Shown here one piece after another: positions 11,673 to 24,159 of a DNA stretch of 64,000 nucleotides. The position numbers and the translations under genes were made by a program. Location of the stretch: assembly GCF_017591435.1 (NCBI RefSeq), contig NC_059289.1, forward strand, positions 17,147,926 through 17,211,925, written 5' to 3'. Numbering within the stretch: the first letter of the stretch is position 1; every line of letters starts with the position of its first letter. The notes beneath the pieces are model-generated. The model did not search any database and was not told where the DNA came from. It saw only the letters and a program-made list of their open reading frames with translations. The stretch comes from Portunus trituberculatus (lineage: Eukaryota > Arthropoda > Malacostraca > Decapoda > Portunidae).

Positions 11673-12215
11673 CTATATTTTATTTTTTTTTTTTATTCCA
11701 AATACAACTACACTCTTCTTTTTTTCTGCAATTTCTCTAACTAGATTTTCTTTTGTCTTGAGGACTCCTATCATTTTGTTTGTCATATTTTCTTCTTTTT
11801 CTTTAAGTTGTTCTTGAATCACCTCCTGAAAATCGGCCTTATCTTTCTTATCTTGGACTCTCCATGCTTGTACTTCTTTTTTAATCACGTTCTGTACTCT
11901 TTCCTCTTCCTTGTTTACTAGATCTTTCAGCATCTCCTTTTCTTTCTCGGCTTTACCGAGTCCTTCTTCCATCTGCTTTTTGTAGTTAGCTACTTCCTTT
12001 TTTAGTTCTTTGTTTTCAGCTCTTACCCTAGCTTCGTTTTCTTCCACTTTTCTTATCCTCTCTCTCAGTCTTATAAACTCCTTTTCCTGTTCTTCATTCT
12101 CTTTCATTTCCATATTCTCCTTTATCAGTTTATCTAGTTTACATTCAATATTGAACACTCTCTTAAGTAGTGAAGTGTGTCGTGTCAAACCTTCGAATAT
12201 CTTCTCCCTCACCAA
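11673..12215 (-). CDS. LINE A1 ORF1: coiled-coil protein
   Basis: The 180-residue frame is strongly charged, with heptad-like repeats over roughly residues 25-125 (IRKVEENEARVRAENKELKK and following). It ends in KKSVVVFGIKKK, a strand-like segment seen before the RRM-like part of many LINE ORF1 proteins. In related elements this protein binds element RNA and forms trimers. Downstream sequence to 11380 continues the protein in other frames (KILLKSQAATEE-like region), so the reading frame is broken near 11673. Confidence 0.7.
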   Translation of the reverse strand: MVREKIFEGLTRHTSLLKRVFNIECKLDKLIKENMEMKENEEQEKEFIRLRERIRKVEENEARVRAENKELKKEVANYKKQMEEGLGKAEKEKEMLKDLVNKEEERVQNVIKKEVQAWRVQDKKDKADFQEVIQEQLKEKEENMTNKMIGVLKTKENLVREIAEKKKSVVVFGIKKKNKI

Positions 12216-12232
12216 CAGTCATCATCAGACCC

Positions 12233-12410
12233 TTCTCTATTCTCATGTCTGCATTTGGATGGAATCTCTTTTTCACTCATTATTCCTTAATAATTGATTT
12301 CATGAAGAAAGTGAGTCCACACTACCTGCCCAGGCCACTGTAAATACTATACAACAGGTATGCAGTGAAGATCAGCTGATCGTCGGAACTGCGCCAGTGT
12401 CCGTCAACCG
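12233..12410. other. Spacer between tandem LINE copies A1 and A2
   Basis: About 180 bp separates the 5' end of A1 from the 3' tail of A2. No homology to either was recognised. Confidence 0.4.
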
Positions 12411-15400
12411 TGTGTGTGTGTGTACCTAGTTGTATTTACCTAGTTGTAGTTTTACAGGGCCTGGGCTTTATGCTCGTGTGGCCCGTCTCCATATCTACAC
12501 TTATCCAATCTTACTTTAAAAGTGTGCACACTCGTTGCAGACACTACTTCTTCATCTAAACTGTTCCACGTCTCAATACATCTCTGGAAACTATATTTTT
12601 AATATCTCTCAGACATCTTCCTTTCTCAGCTTTTACTATGCGATCTTGTGCTTGGATGTCATATTCTTCTCTCAGGATCAGTTTCTCATTATCCACTTGG
12701 TCCATTCCGTTGATCAATTTATAGACTTGTATCAGGTCTCCTCTCTCCTTCTTTGTTCCAGGTTGGTAGATCCATAGCCTTTAGTCTCTCCTCATATGTC
12801 ATCCCTTCAAGTTCTGGGACCATTCTTGTAGCCATTTTTGTAGCCTCTCAATTTCCTTATGTGTTTCTTTTATGAGGGGTCCACACTACTCCTGCATATT
12901 CCAATCTGGGTCTTATTATAGTATTTATCAATTTCTTCATCATTTCTTTGTCCATGTAGTGAAATGCTACTCCAATATTCCTCAGCAAATTATATGTTTC
13001 TCTAAAAATTCTATCAATATGGCTTACTGGTTGATTGTTTTCTTCCATCGTCACTCCTAAGTCCTTTTCCTTTTTACTTTCTCCAGTTCTACTCCATCTC
13101 CCATCTTATAGATTCCCACAGGTCGTCTTTCACTCTTTCCCATTTCCATGACATGGCTTTTGTTCACATTGAATTCCATTTCCCACTTCTTACTCCATTC
13201 CCAGATCTTATTTAGGTCTTCTTGCAGTATTTCACAATCCTCCTTTTGCTTTATAACTCTGCACAGTTTCGTATCATCCAAAACAAATTTATGTAGCTGT
13301 TCACTCCTGGCATGTCGTTAATATAAATGATGAAAAGTATTGGTGCCAATACTGACCCTGTGGCACTCCGCTTTCTACTGCTCTCCACTTGGACTTCATA
13401 TCTTTAACTACCATCCTTATTTCTCTCCCCCTCAAATAATTTTCTATCCATCTCAATGTGCTTCCTTTTAAGCCACCCTTCTCCTCTAACTTCCATAGTA
13501 ATCTTGCATGTGGCACTTTGTCAAACGCCTTTTTAAATCCAAATAGATGCAGTCAACCCATCCTCTCTCTCTTGTACTCTATCAACTATTCTAGAATAGA
13601 AACTCAATAAATTAGTTACACAAGACCGTCCTTTTCTAAAACCAAATTGGCTATTTGATATTAATTTGTTGTCTTCAAGGAACTCGATCCATTGTTTCTT
13701 TATTATTCTTTCACACATCTTGCATATTACACTAGTTAGTGATACCGGTCTGTAATTTAAAGGTTCTTCTTTCCTTCCACTCTTATATATGGGAACCACC
13801 TCAGCTCTTTTCCATTCTACTGGCACTGTTCCATTTTCTATTGAGCATTTTATGATGTTGTATATAGGACTTGCTAGTTCTTCCCTACATTCTTTCAGTA
13901 TTCTGCCTGAGACTTCATCCGGTCCCATTGCCTTCTCTTCATCCAGTTCCTTCATTAACTCTTTTATTTCAAGCTTGGTTACTTTAATCTCTTTCATATA
14001 GATTGTCTCTCTATTACCCTGTGGCCTCTCAAATTTGGATTCTTTAGTAAAGACCTCCTGGAATTTTTTATTTAATAGTTCTGCCATACTTTTGGGTCTT
14101 CCACCATCCCGTTCTCTCCTTTTAACCTTTCTATTGTTTCTTTTTGCCTAATTTTTCCATTTATGAATCTATAGAACAATTTTGGTTGCTCCTTACATTT
14201 TTCGACAATATCTTTTCAAGTTCTTTTCCTCTTCCTTCCTCACCTTAACATATTCATTTCTCGCTGCCTTGAAGTTTTCCTTGTTTGTTGGATTCTATTT
14301 CTCCTCCACCTTTTCCATGCTCCATCTCTTTTCTCCTTTGCCCTAGCACACCTTGCATTAAACCAATCTTTCTTTCCTTCTTCTTTTGGTCTATATTTTG
14401 GGACATATTCCTGACTCCTGTTTTGTATATTTCCAAAAATAAGTTATATTTGTCTTGCATTGTCTCTGAGTTTTCCATCTCCTCCCAGTCTACGTTTTAA
14501 AATAGTTCTTGAGATTCTCAATATCAGCCTTTCTGTAATTTAATCGGTCTCCTTTGTATGAATCGTCTCTATCTTCCTTTCCTCTTCTATATCTATTTCT
14601 AATATTGCATGGTCACTCTTTCCCAATGGGCACTTATATCTTATATCGTCATTCATTTGTATACCCTTGTAAAAACTAGGTCCAATCTCGCCGGCTCGTC
14701 GTTTCCTCTGAATCTTGTGCATTCCTTTACTCTCTGGTCCATCATATTGTCTATCATTAGGTTCAAGAATCTTTCTCCCAGGCTTCTTCCCCATACCACT
14801 TTCATAATTTTCCCAGTCCACTTCTTTACAGTTGAAATCTCCTACTAATATCACTTTTCTCCTTTCTTTAACGATTCTCATTAGACTCCTTATTGTGTCA
14901 TCTATCATGTCTTTATATTCTTGATTGGTCCATGAATTTGTTTTGGTGGCACATATGTTACAATGATTGTTAACTCTTTTTATTAATATGCATCTTAATA
15001 TACAATACTTCTGCTTTTCCTTCCCACATTTCACTTGGTTCATCACTATCTCCTTCCTTAACATTATCATGACTCCTCCTCCTCTTTTACCCACTCTGTC
15101 TCTTCTCCATACATTATACCTATTATCCAAATCTATTTTGATTGCCTCATTTAGTTTTGTTTCAGCCAGGCATACAATATCTGGATTTTCTTTCCTTTAT
15201 GTAATCTCTTAATTCTAATTTACTTGATAAAACCCCATCTGTGTTCATATACATCATTTTTAGTCTTTTGCCTTTATCATTTTTAGTTAAACTTGTTCCA
15301 CTTTTTTCTCTTCCTTCTCGTTTATATACCATTTCCTTATCCTGTCTCCTAGAATTCTCCAAAAAAATGCCTTCTTCTCCTCTTCTGACCTTTCATTATT

Positions 15401-16246
15401 CTTTTCCCTTACTGCTGCTGCCAGTTCATTGTATCTCTTCCTTTCTTCCTCATTTCTATTTTTCTTTATATAGATATCCTTGCAGCCTTCTGTTTCTCTA
15501 AGTTTTGTTGTTCTATATAATATTTCTTCTGTTGCTGCTTGTGATTTTAGTAGTATTTTAATTGGTCTCGTTTTTCCTTCTTGATATGGTCCCATTCTGT
15601 TTATTTCTTCTACTTCCTCTTCCAAGTTCTGCCTATCTTCGTCATTAAGATTCTTCAGTAGGTCTTTGACTGATTTCATTTCTTCTTTTTCTCTTTTGGT
15701 CTATATTTTATATTTTTCTTTTATTCCAAATACGACTACACTCATCTTTTTTTTTGCAATTTCTCTAACTAGATTTTCTTTTGTCTTGAGGACTCCTATC
15801 ATTTTGTTTGTCATATTTTCTTCTTTTCTTTAAGTTGTTCTTGAATCACCTCCTGAAAATTGGCCTTATCTTTCTTATCTTGGACTCTCCATGCTTGTAC
15901 TTCTTTTTTAATCACGTTCTGTACTCTTTCCTCTTCCTTGTTTACTAGATCTTTCAGCATCTCCTTTTCTTTCTCGGCTTTACCGAGTCCTTCTTCCATC
16001 TGCTTCTTGTAGTTAGCTACTTCCTTTTTTAGTTCTTCGTTTTCCGCTCTTAGCCTAGCTTCATTTTCTTCCACTTTTCTTATCCTTTCTCTCAGTCTTA
16101 TAAACTCCATTTCCTGTTCTTTATTCTCTTTCATTTCCATCTTCTCCTTTATCAGTTTATCTACTTTACATTCAATATTTGACACTCTCTTAAGTAGTGA
16201 AGTTGTGTCGTGTCGAACCCTTGAATCTGGTTCTCCCTCACCGACA

Positions 16247-16247
<1 letters not shown>
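12411..16247 (-). mobile_element. CR1-like LINE A2, near full length
   Basis: This is the second copy of family A in the same orientation. ORF1 coiled coil is at 16185-15811, followed by a linker frame (15679-15287) and the endonuclease (15130-14540, GDFNCKEVDWENY). Reverse transcriptase is at 14087-13301 (NYRPVSLTSV, QFGFRKGRSC, SGVPQG) and the DD/thumb part at 13281-12857 (DDTKLCRVI). The 3' end has ACAACTAGGTAAATACA twice and a short (CA)n tail at 12411-12422. The frame is broken in many places by one-base changes. It preserves the empty site of the 8050-9303 insertion near 13330. Confidence 0.9.

Positions 16248-16248
<1 letters not shown>

Positions 16249-16290
<42 letters not shown>
16249..16290. 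repeat. (GT)n tract between LINE A2 and LINE C
   Basis: A run of 21 GT units joins the 5' end of A2 to the 3' tail of the C copy. On the minus strand it reads as (CA)n directly after the C element. Confidence 0.95.
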
Positions 16291-16293
<3 letters not shown>

Positions 16294-17750
16294 CTATTGT
16301 ATTTACCTAATTGTAACATACGGGAAAAGAGCTATGCTCGTGTGTCCCGTCTCCATATCTACTAATGTCCAGCTTTTCTTAAAATCATGAATATTCCTTG
16401 CGTTGACCACTTCCACGTCTAAACTATTCCATGCTTCCACCCTTCTATGAGGGAAGCTATATTTTTCACATCTCTCCTATAAGTGGCCATTTTAGTTTTT
16501 CCCATGCCCTCTCGACATTCTTTCATTCCACATACACAGATCTTCCCTATCCATTTTTTCCATGCCAATCATCACTCTGTATATTGCTATCAGGTCTCCC
16601 TTTCTCTTCTGTTTTCCAGGGTCGGAAGTTGCATTCTGTTCAGTCTGTCTTCATAAGTCAAATCTCTTAAGTCAGGCACCATTTTGTTGCAGCCCTCTGT
16701 ACTTTCTCTAGTTTCCTTATGTGTTTCTTTAAGTTCGGAGCCCACTGTATTGTTGCATATTCAAGCCTTGGTCTTATCATTGCAGTAATTATTTTCTTCA
16801 TCATTTCTTCATCTAAATATACGAACGCCACTCTTATGTTCCTCAATAAGTTCAATACTTCTCCAATTATTTTGTTTATATGTCTCTCTGGCGATAGGTC
16901 ATTGGTAATTGTCACCCCAAGGTCTTTTTCTTCATGACTGGTTTTATGTCTTCATTTCCTATCTTGTACATACTCCTGATTCTTCTTTCACTCTTGCCAA
17001 ACTCTAATTTCTTGCATTTTGTTGTGTTGAACTCCATTTGCCATGTACAGCTCCATTTCCATATTCTGTCCAAGTCTTCCTGGAGTAGTTCGCAATCTTT
17101 GTCACATCTCACTTTTCTTAACAATTTTGCATCGTCTGCAAATAGGCTCACATAACTGGACACCCCATCCACCATGTCATTTATGTAGACTGCAACATTA
17201 CTGGTGCCAACACTGATCCCTGTGGAACTCCACTCTCCACCAAGCCCCATTCTGATGGTCTGTCCTTAATTATTGTTCTCATTTCTCTTCCTACCAAAAG
17301 TCTTCCATCCATTTTAGTAAACTGCCATGCACTCCTCCTACCATTTCAAGTTTCCAGATCAGTCTCCGGTGTGGTACCTTATCAAAGGCCTTTTTTAAAT
17401 CCAGATATATTCCATCAGCCCAACCATCTCTTTCCTGTATTACATCTATCACCCTCGAATAGTAACATATCAGGTTTGTCGCATGAACGCCCTTTTCTAA
17501 AACCAAATTGACACTCACAAAGTATGTCATTTTTCTCCAAGAAGTCTGTCCATCTATTCTTCACCACCCTCTCACACATCTTAGCTACCACACTTGTAAG
17601 TGACACTGGTCTATAGTTCAATGGGTCTCTCTTGTTACCTGATTTATAAATTGGGACAATGTTAGCTCTTTTCCAGTCTTGGGGCACTACACCTTCCCTT
17701 AATGAGGCATCAATTACTTCACAAACTTTTTCTGCCAGTTGCTCCCTGCA

Positions 17751-17754
<4 letters not shown>
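16291..17754 (-). mobile_element. CR1-like LINE C, 5'-truncated copy flanked by (GT)n on both sides
   Basis: The minus-strand copy starts within the reverse transcriptase (VPQDWKRANIVPIYKSGNKR, LNYRPVSLTSVVAKMCERVV) and runs through LDLKKAFDKVPHRRL, FADDAKLLRKV and the thumb to the 3' tail. That tail has ACAATTAGGTAAATACA followed by (CA)n. It is nearly identical to the plus-strand copy at about 54200-55650. The two share a frame break at the same position (VMKKKTLG) and long blocks with no differences. Both edges of this copy abut (GT)n tracts, consistent with insertion into a dinucleotide array. Confidence 0.9.

Positions 17755-17833
<79 letters not shown>
17755..17833. repeat. (GT)n tract
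   Basis: About 39 GT units separate the truncated 5' edge of LINE C from the piggyBac-like short element. Confidence 0.95.
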
Positions 17834-18274
<441 letters not shown>

Positions 18275-18344
18275 TTAATCCATTTCAGAATCCCCAAAAA
18301 GAGCACCCTAATTTTTCTTTACATGTTTTTAGACAAGAAAAAGG

Positions 18345-19766
<1,422 letters not shown>

Positions 19767-19836
19767 TTGTATAAAAACATAATAAAACATAACGTAAAAG
19801 AATATAGATAGATAAACTGGTTTTATGAAGTAAATT

Positions 19837-20428
19837 TATCCATCCTTGTATGGAGCACTCTTTACATGTTTGGGGGGGAGGGTTCCACTCACACAGTTTT
19901 ATTGGATAGGGTGAAATTTAAAGCTTTTTTGTATCATCAACTCCTATTCTCTGACTGACTGTCTTCAGCCTCTTTCTCACTGCTGGAATGTTGCATCCCT
20001 TATCACTATTTTCATGCTAACTGCTCTTCTGATCTTGCTAACTACATGCCTCCCCTCCTCCTGCAGCCTTGCAGCACAAAGCTTTCTTCTTCCTCTCACC
20101 CCTATTCTGTCCAACTCTTTAATATAAGAGTTAATCAGTACTCTCAATCATTCATACCTTTCCCTGGTAAACTCTGGAACTTCCTGCCTGTTTCTGTATA
20201 ACCATCTTCATATGACCTGACTTCGTTTAAGAGAGAGGTTTCAAGACATTAATCCCAGAATTTTGGCTCTCTTAATCTTTTAGGGAATCGGCAATCAAAT
20301 GAGTATTTCTTTTTATTTTATTTTTTTGCTCTTGGCCAGCTTCCCCTATTCCATGAAAATAAAAATAAATATATAAAAAAAAAATAAATAAATAAAAAAA
20401 TAATAAATAAATAGAAAAAAAAACTTGG
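19837..20428 (+). mobile_element. Jockey-like LINE J3, 3' end only
   Basis: This is a 5'-truncated copy of the last part of the J family found at 43763-46505 and 59418-63650. It begins in the region corresponding to the CMEYSLHVWGGSSHT segment, is strongly diverged, and ends in the CTCTTGGCCAGCTTCCCC region plus an A-rich tail. It lies 65 bp downstream of Dscam exon F. Confidence 0.8.
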
Positions 20429-20492
20429 CTCCTTCCTTGATGAACCTGGCTAAGATATGCTGAGATATTTCAAATAACAGCTATCAACTTAC

Positions 20493-20659
20493 CCCCCATC
20501 ACAGTAAGAGTTGCACATTCATATTCTGCTACAGAGGAGCCAGCACTGTTATGGGCAGAGATGCGTAGGTTGTACCAGGTGGCTGGGAACAGCTCCATGA
20601 TAATATACATTCCAGTTGGCTTTACCTGACTGCTGACCATTATCCATTCAGTTTGGTTC
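20493..20659 (-). CDS. Dscam: Dscam exon F: C-terminal half of FNIII-6
   Basis: This minus-strand exon is bounded by a TTTTCTTTTCAG acceptor (20660-20671) and a GTAAGT donor starting at 20492. It enters in phase 2 after exon E and leaves in phase 1. The product (NQTEWIMVSSQVKPTGM, LFPATWYNLRISAHNSAG, VAEYECATLTVMG) is the second half of the last fibronectin type III domain of Dscam, next to the membrane. It includes the YNLR..A.NSAG signature of FNIII G-strand regions. The preceding intron is 27.4 kb. Translation continuing past the donor meets a TGA at 20470-20472 after eight codons. No transmembrane exon was found downstream in this window. Confidence 0.92.
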
Positions 20660-20672
20660 CTGAAAAGAAAAT

Positions 20673-20675
<3 letters not shown>

Positions 20676-20733
<58 letters not shown>
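20676..20733. repeat. (TA)n tract next to Dscam exon F
   Basis: About 29 TA units start 16 bp upstream of the exon F acceptor, so they lie at the extreme 3' end of the long intron. Confidence 0.95.
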
Positions 20734-20736
<3 letters not shown>

Positions 20737-20803
20737 GTAGTTCTCGTTTTGTGCGTGTTCTGTTTGTGCGAATTCGCTAAGATGCGACATTAAAAATATT
20801 ATA

Positions 20804-21449
20804 CACTCAACCCTCGATTTGCCGGACCTTCATTTGCCGGATTTCGGATTTGCCGGACAAGAGTCTGTGGGGAAAAAAAAAAAAAAAAGTCCGGGACAAG
20901 TCGATTTCAAACTACCGCGCCAGACAAAGTTCGCAAATCGGGCACTATAGATGGCAGCGCGGGCGGACATACACGTCTAGTACTGGCATTGGCATGTGTT
21001 ACGGCCCCACGTGGTGAGATGATGATGATGATGATGATGATGGTCGTCGGAGGTTTTGCCTTTGCCTCGGCACCTCCTGTTACTTCTATTCTTCCTGATC
21101 CTGCCTTTCTTTTATTTTTCTTTCTCTTGTCTTCCACATCTGGTGCAAAGTCTCTTTCTTCTCCCTCAGTTTTGTTTTCTGAACAAAAACGTCTGATTTA
21201 TTTTCCAACTTCCTGGTACAGCTGGTGCAGGTGCCGAAATGCCGTTAAAGACAACACTATGTTCCCACCGGAAATTTTTGCCGTTAAACACGGGATTCCG
21301 GTAAATCGCGTGCCGTTAAAGCGGGGTTCAACCTGTATAGGGTAAAGTCCGGCAAGGGGGTAGACCCCCGGACATTTTCCATTGCCGGACATTTGCCATT
21401 CCCGGACAAGCCTTCCCCCCTTTTAGTCCGGCAAATCGAGGGTTGAGTG
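20804..21449. mobile_element. Tigger-type MITE, family 4, nested
   Basis: Inverted termini CACTCAACCCTCGATTTGCC and complement are bounded by TA at 20802-20803 and 21450-21451. The word ATTTGCCGGA recurs three times at the left and is mirrored at the right. Internally a (GAT)n run lies near 21019-21043. Near 21341 lies what looks like the right end of yet another such family (GCGGGGTTCAACCTGTA). No transposase is present. Confidence 0.85.
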
Positions 21450-21638
21450 TAATTAATTAAAATTGTGCGATCTGTTCGCTAAGATGCGATTTGCCCCAAC
21501 CGCATTTCAAACAGTGCGCCAGATGCGTAGTTCCGCTGCCTGCTGACAGGCGGCCTCTCCCGCTCCCAGTTCAATGTTTACAGCCCTCTTGTGTGTTTGC
21601 AGTCACAGCCAGTCCAGCCAGTTTACTCATTCGTCAAA

Positions 21639-22481
21639 ATGGCCCCAAAACGTCCTTCATCTTCTCCTGGAACCAGCAGCGACCCTCCAGCTAAGAAAAT
21701 GCAGCGCAAGTCACTCACTCTGGCTAAGAAAATGGAAATTTTGAGCCGGTATGACCAAGGACAAAAAACTTCGATCATATCCCATGCCTTGGGATTGGGG
21801 GAGAGCACACTGAGGCGCGTCCGAAACAATGCTGCAAAAATACGAGCAACTGTGGAAGCAGGTTCGTCTAGGACATTGCAGAGGGTAGCCTACAGCAGAT
21901 CGTCGGCCATGGAGAGGATGGAAAAAATGCTGGCGACTTGGATTCAACACCAGAACAAGACCAGCATTCCTGTTAGTTTGGCCATCATTCAGGAAAAAGC
22001 TAAAAGCCTCATTAACGACATCGAAGGAAATGACGGGCCAAATACATCCTTCCAAGCAAGTTCTGGTTGGTTTGCAAAATTTAAGCTAAGACACGGGTTT
22101 CATAACATCAAAATGACCGGAGAAGCAGCATCAACAGACACAGAATCAGCCAGGAAATTCCCAGATATGCTTAAGAAGACCCTGGAAGAAGGACAATACT
22201 CATCCAAGCAAGTGTTCAATGTAGACGGGACTCTATTAAAGAAGGCTAGTGAGACCTCATCTTCCTTGCAAGCTAAAAGAACCACCAGAACTCGTGACTC
22301 TACAATGGATAAAATGGAAAGCCTAGTGGAAATGTGGTACATAAGTTTTGTATGCAGTACAATGATGCGCACTTTGTTTACATTCCACAGGTTGCCGGTT
22401 AGTGTACTTCCGTTTCACTCTCCCTCCCTTCATAAAGTTAAGATCAACAACATTATAAAGTTACGTACATACATACATTAG
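21639..22481 (+). pseudogene. Tigger-like transposase N-terminus fused to family 1 sequence
   Basis: From the ATG at 21639 the frame begins MAPKRPSSSPGTSS. It has a Pipsqueak/CENP-B-type helix-turn-helix (KSLTLAKKMEILSRYDQGQK, STLRRVRNNAAKIR). A second CENP-B-type DNA-binding region follows (MEKMLATWIQHQN, SGWFAKFKLRHGFHNIKMTG). The first catalytic block starts as QVFNVDGT, then abruptly becomes KKASETSSSLQAKRTT, shared with family 1. The DDE core is therefore replaced and the product cannot transpose. The frame stays open to 22481. Confidence 0.75.
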
Positions 22482-22697
22482 TGTACATTATAATGACTTA
22501 AATTAAACTACCTAAATGTTTAACTTCATAATTTTTACTTTCATTAAACCTTTTACTGTACTATGATGCACTCTCGCTTTGCTTACTCTCAATGAAAGTT
22601 CAAATCAGGGGTTAAACTTGTTATAATCGGTTCGCTTAACGAAGTTTCGCTTAACGAAGTGTTTTTAGAACGTAACCCCTTTGTTAAACGGGGTTGC

Positions 22698-22700
<3 letters not shown>

Positions 22701-22757
<57 letters not shown>
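22701..22757. repeat. (TA)n tract left of hairpin
   Basis: About 28 TA units between the chimeric Tigger right end and the hairpin. Confidence 0.95.
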
Positions 22758-22760
<3 letters not shown>

Positions 22761-22776
22761 ACAATGTGGAACAGGT

Positions 22777-22847
22777 GGGTTGGTGGGTAGTGGAAAGAAA
22801 CTCAGGAGTAGCTGCTACTCCTGAGTTTCTTTCCACCACCCACCAAC

Positions 22848-22849
<2 letters not shown>
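22777..22849. repeat. Near-perfect hairpin, 36-bp arms with a 1-nt centre
   Basis: The left arm 22777-22812 (starting GGGTTGGTGGGTAGTGGAAA) and right arm 22814-22849 are inverse complements with a single mismatch. The mismatch would be a G-U pair in one RNA orientation. The centre is one base. (TA)n tracts flank both sides and can themselves fold. No matching longer element was found in the window. Confidence 0.9.

Positions 22850-22913
<64 letters not shown>
22850..22913. repeat. (TA)n tract right of hairpin
   Basis: About 31 TA units directly after the right arm of the hairpin. Confidence 0.95.
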
Positions 22914-22915
<2 letters not shown>

Positions 22916-23848
22916 CTGCGACCCTCCTTCAGCTTCTTTTTCAGGGAGGGGACGCCTCACAATCTTCTTGTGATTCGGGGCGTGTGTGTCGGGGAGAATG
23001 ACTTTATCTGGGTGGCGTGGGTCGGCTGGGGTGGAGCGGCGGGCAGAGCGCTCTCTTATGCCTGGCTGTCTGCTGCTATAGCACCCACTCCCACTCACCT
23101 CAGTCACACAGAGTGGGGAGAAGGAAACACTTCTTCCTTATTTCTCTATACTACAGCAACTGTACACGAGTCACCGGGAGCAGGTGGCGGCGGCACACAG
23201 GACGGGGCAGGGAGCGGCAACAAGGTACGGGTAACACTTTGTTAGTTCGTCAGGCACTTCACTGTTTCTCCGTCTCTCGTTCACTCTCTGACTGCTCCCC
23301 AGAGTACGACTTGTTCCTTCGAAGTCTCTCGCTACACTCCTGTCCTCTGTCCTCGTTGGTGCCACACAGTGCCCCACAAACCACGCCTCCTGTGCCGTCG
23401 CACCTGCCAGGCAATGTCCTTACGAGTCTATTTCAGCTTATTAGGTAACGCAATCTACCTTAACTGCTAATTACCAATATATCCCTAATAATGCTGGCTA
23501 CAAGTAATTCACACATGCATGCATTTATTTACACGGTACCGTATGACAATTATCCCAGGGCTGGCCAGTGCCCTCACCCATACACCCACACACACACACA
23601 CACACTCGTATCTCCCCGTGACCTCCGGGGTCACATCTCCTCCGTATGGAGGCCTAGCTCAGCGTCCCTTCCATTAAGGTGTGACAGTTTCATAAACACG
23701 AGCAACCAACACCTCGCTTACCCTTTAGCTAAAGTCTGCACATATGTACTACCCATATGTACTCTCTTATGACACTGCTTCACACTCACACAGGCACACG
23801 TACATATCTGGGAGGCTTCTGCAATACACCTTCGCAACAATATATATA
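22914..23848. other. GC-richer unidentified stretch
   Basis: This stretch is noticeably richer in G and C than its surroundings, with a short (CA)n near 23587-23606. Its open frames show no recognisable domain. It may be the regulatory part of an unrecognised element. I see nothing I can assign. Confidence 0.35.
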
Positions 23849-24095
23849 CAGTCAACCCTCGGCTATCGCGACTTCGGCTATCGCGTTTTATTGCTATCGC
23901 ACACCCATGAAAAGCTGCTAGAATTTCATTATCGCGACCTCAGATGCCTGCTATCGCATGTCCCGCCATGACGTCATGGAATATCTGAGCACTCATGACC
24001 AAAACCGCCTTCCCGCCAAGATCAATTCAGCTATCGCGTTTTCGGCTATGGCGCGGCTATTTCGGCCCCAATTGGGCGTGATAGCTGAGGGTTAA

Positions 24096-24100
<5 letters not shown>
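23849..24100. mobile_element. Tigger-type MITE, family 5
   Basis: The 252-bp element has termini CAGTCAACCCTCGGCTATCG and an imperfect complement (GATAGCTGAGGGTTAAATGTG), with TA flanks. The word TATCGCG or TATCGC is repeated at least five times inside, in both halves. There is no coding capacity. Confidence 0.8.

Positions 24101-24156
<56 letters not shown>
24101..24156. repeat. (TA)n tract between two Tigger-type elements
   Basis: About 28 TA units. The MITE ends at its left and a family 2 Tigger begins at its right. Confidence 0.95.

Positions 24157-24159
<3 letters not shown>

Larger units (their letters stand above)
7136..12232 (-). mobile_element. CR1-like LINE A1, near full length, with a nested insertion
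   Basis: This is a near full-length minus-strand LINE interrupted by the TIR element at 8050-9303. From its 5' end it carries a lysine/glutamate-rich coiled-coil ORF1 (12215-11673). Next come an apurinic-type endonuclease (ILVGDFNCKEVDW, LDLIFTR) and then reverse transcriptase (LNYRPVSLTSV, QFGFRK, LDLKKAFDKVPH, SGVPQGS, and DDTKL beyond the insertion). The element ends with a CR1-style tail containing ACTAGGTAAATACA at 7136-7150. A nearly identical copy, A2, follows in the same orientation. Frame breaks are few and often at homopolymers. Confidence 0.9.
20734..22700 (+). mobile_element. Chimeric Tigger-like element with mismatched ends
   Basis: The left end is CAGGTAGTTCTCGTTTTGTG (family 3, with TTTGTGCG and GCTAAGATGCGA words). 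The right end is the complement of CAGGCAACCCCGTTTAACAA (family 1). TA lies on both sides. The left part encodes transposase. The right part from about 22230 is nearly the reverse of 3560-4020 in the family 1 element. A separate 646-bp MITE is nested at 20804-21449. The two halves meet inside the transposase catalytic region. Confidence 0.8.

Noticed and set aside
16934..17155. 73-codon plus-strand frame identical to one at 54792-55013
   Set aside because: It is the antisense shadow of the LINE C reverse transcriptase in both copies; useful only as a sign of near identity.
23017..23448. 143-codon frame in the GC-rich stretch
   Set aside because: Low-complexity composition, no domain and no splice or start context.
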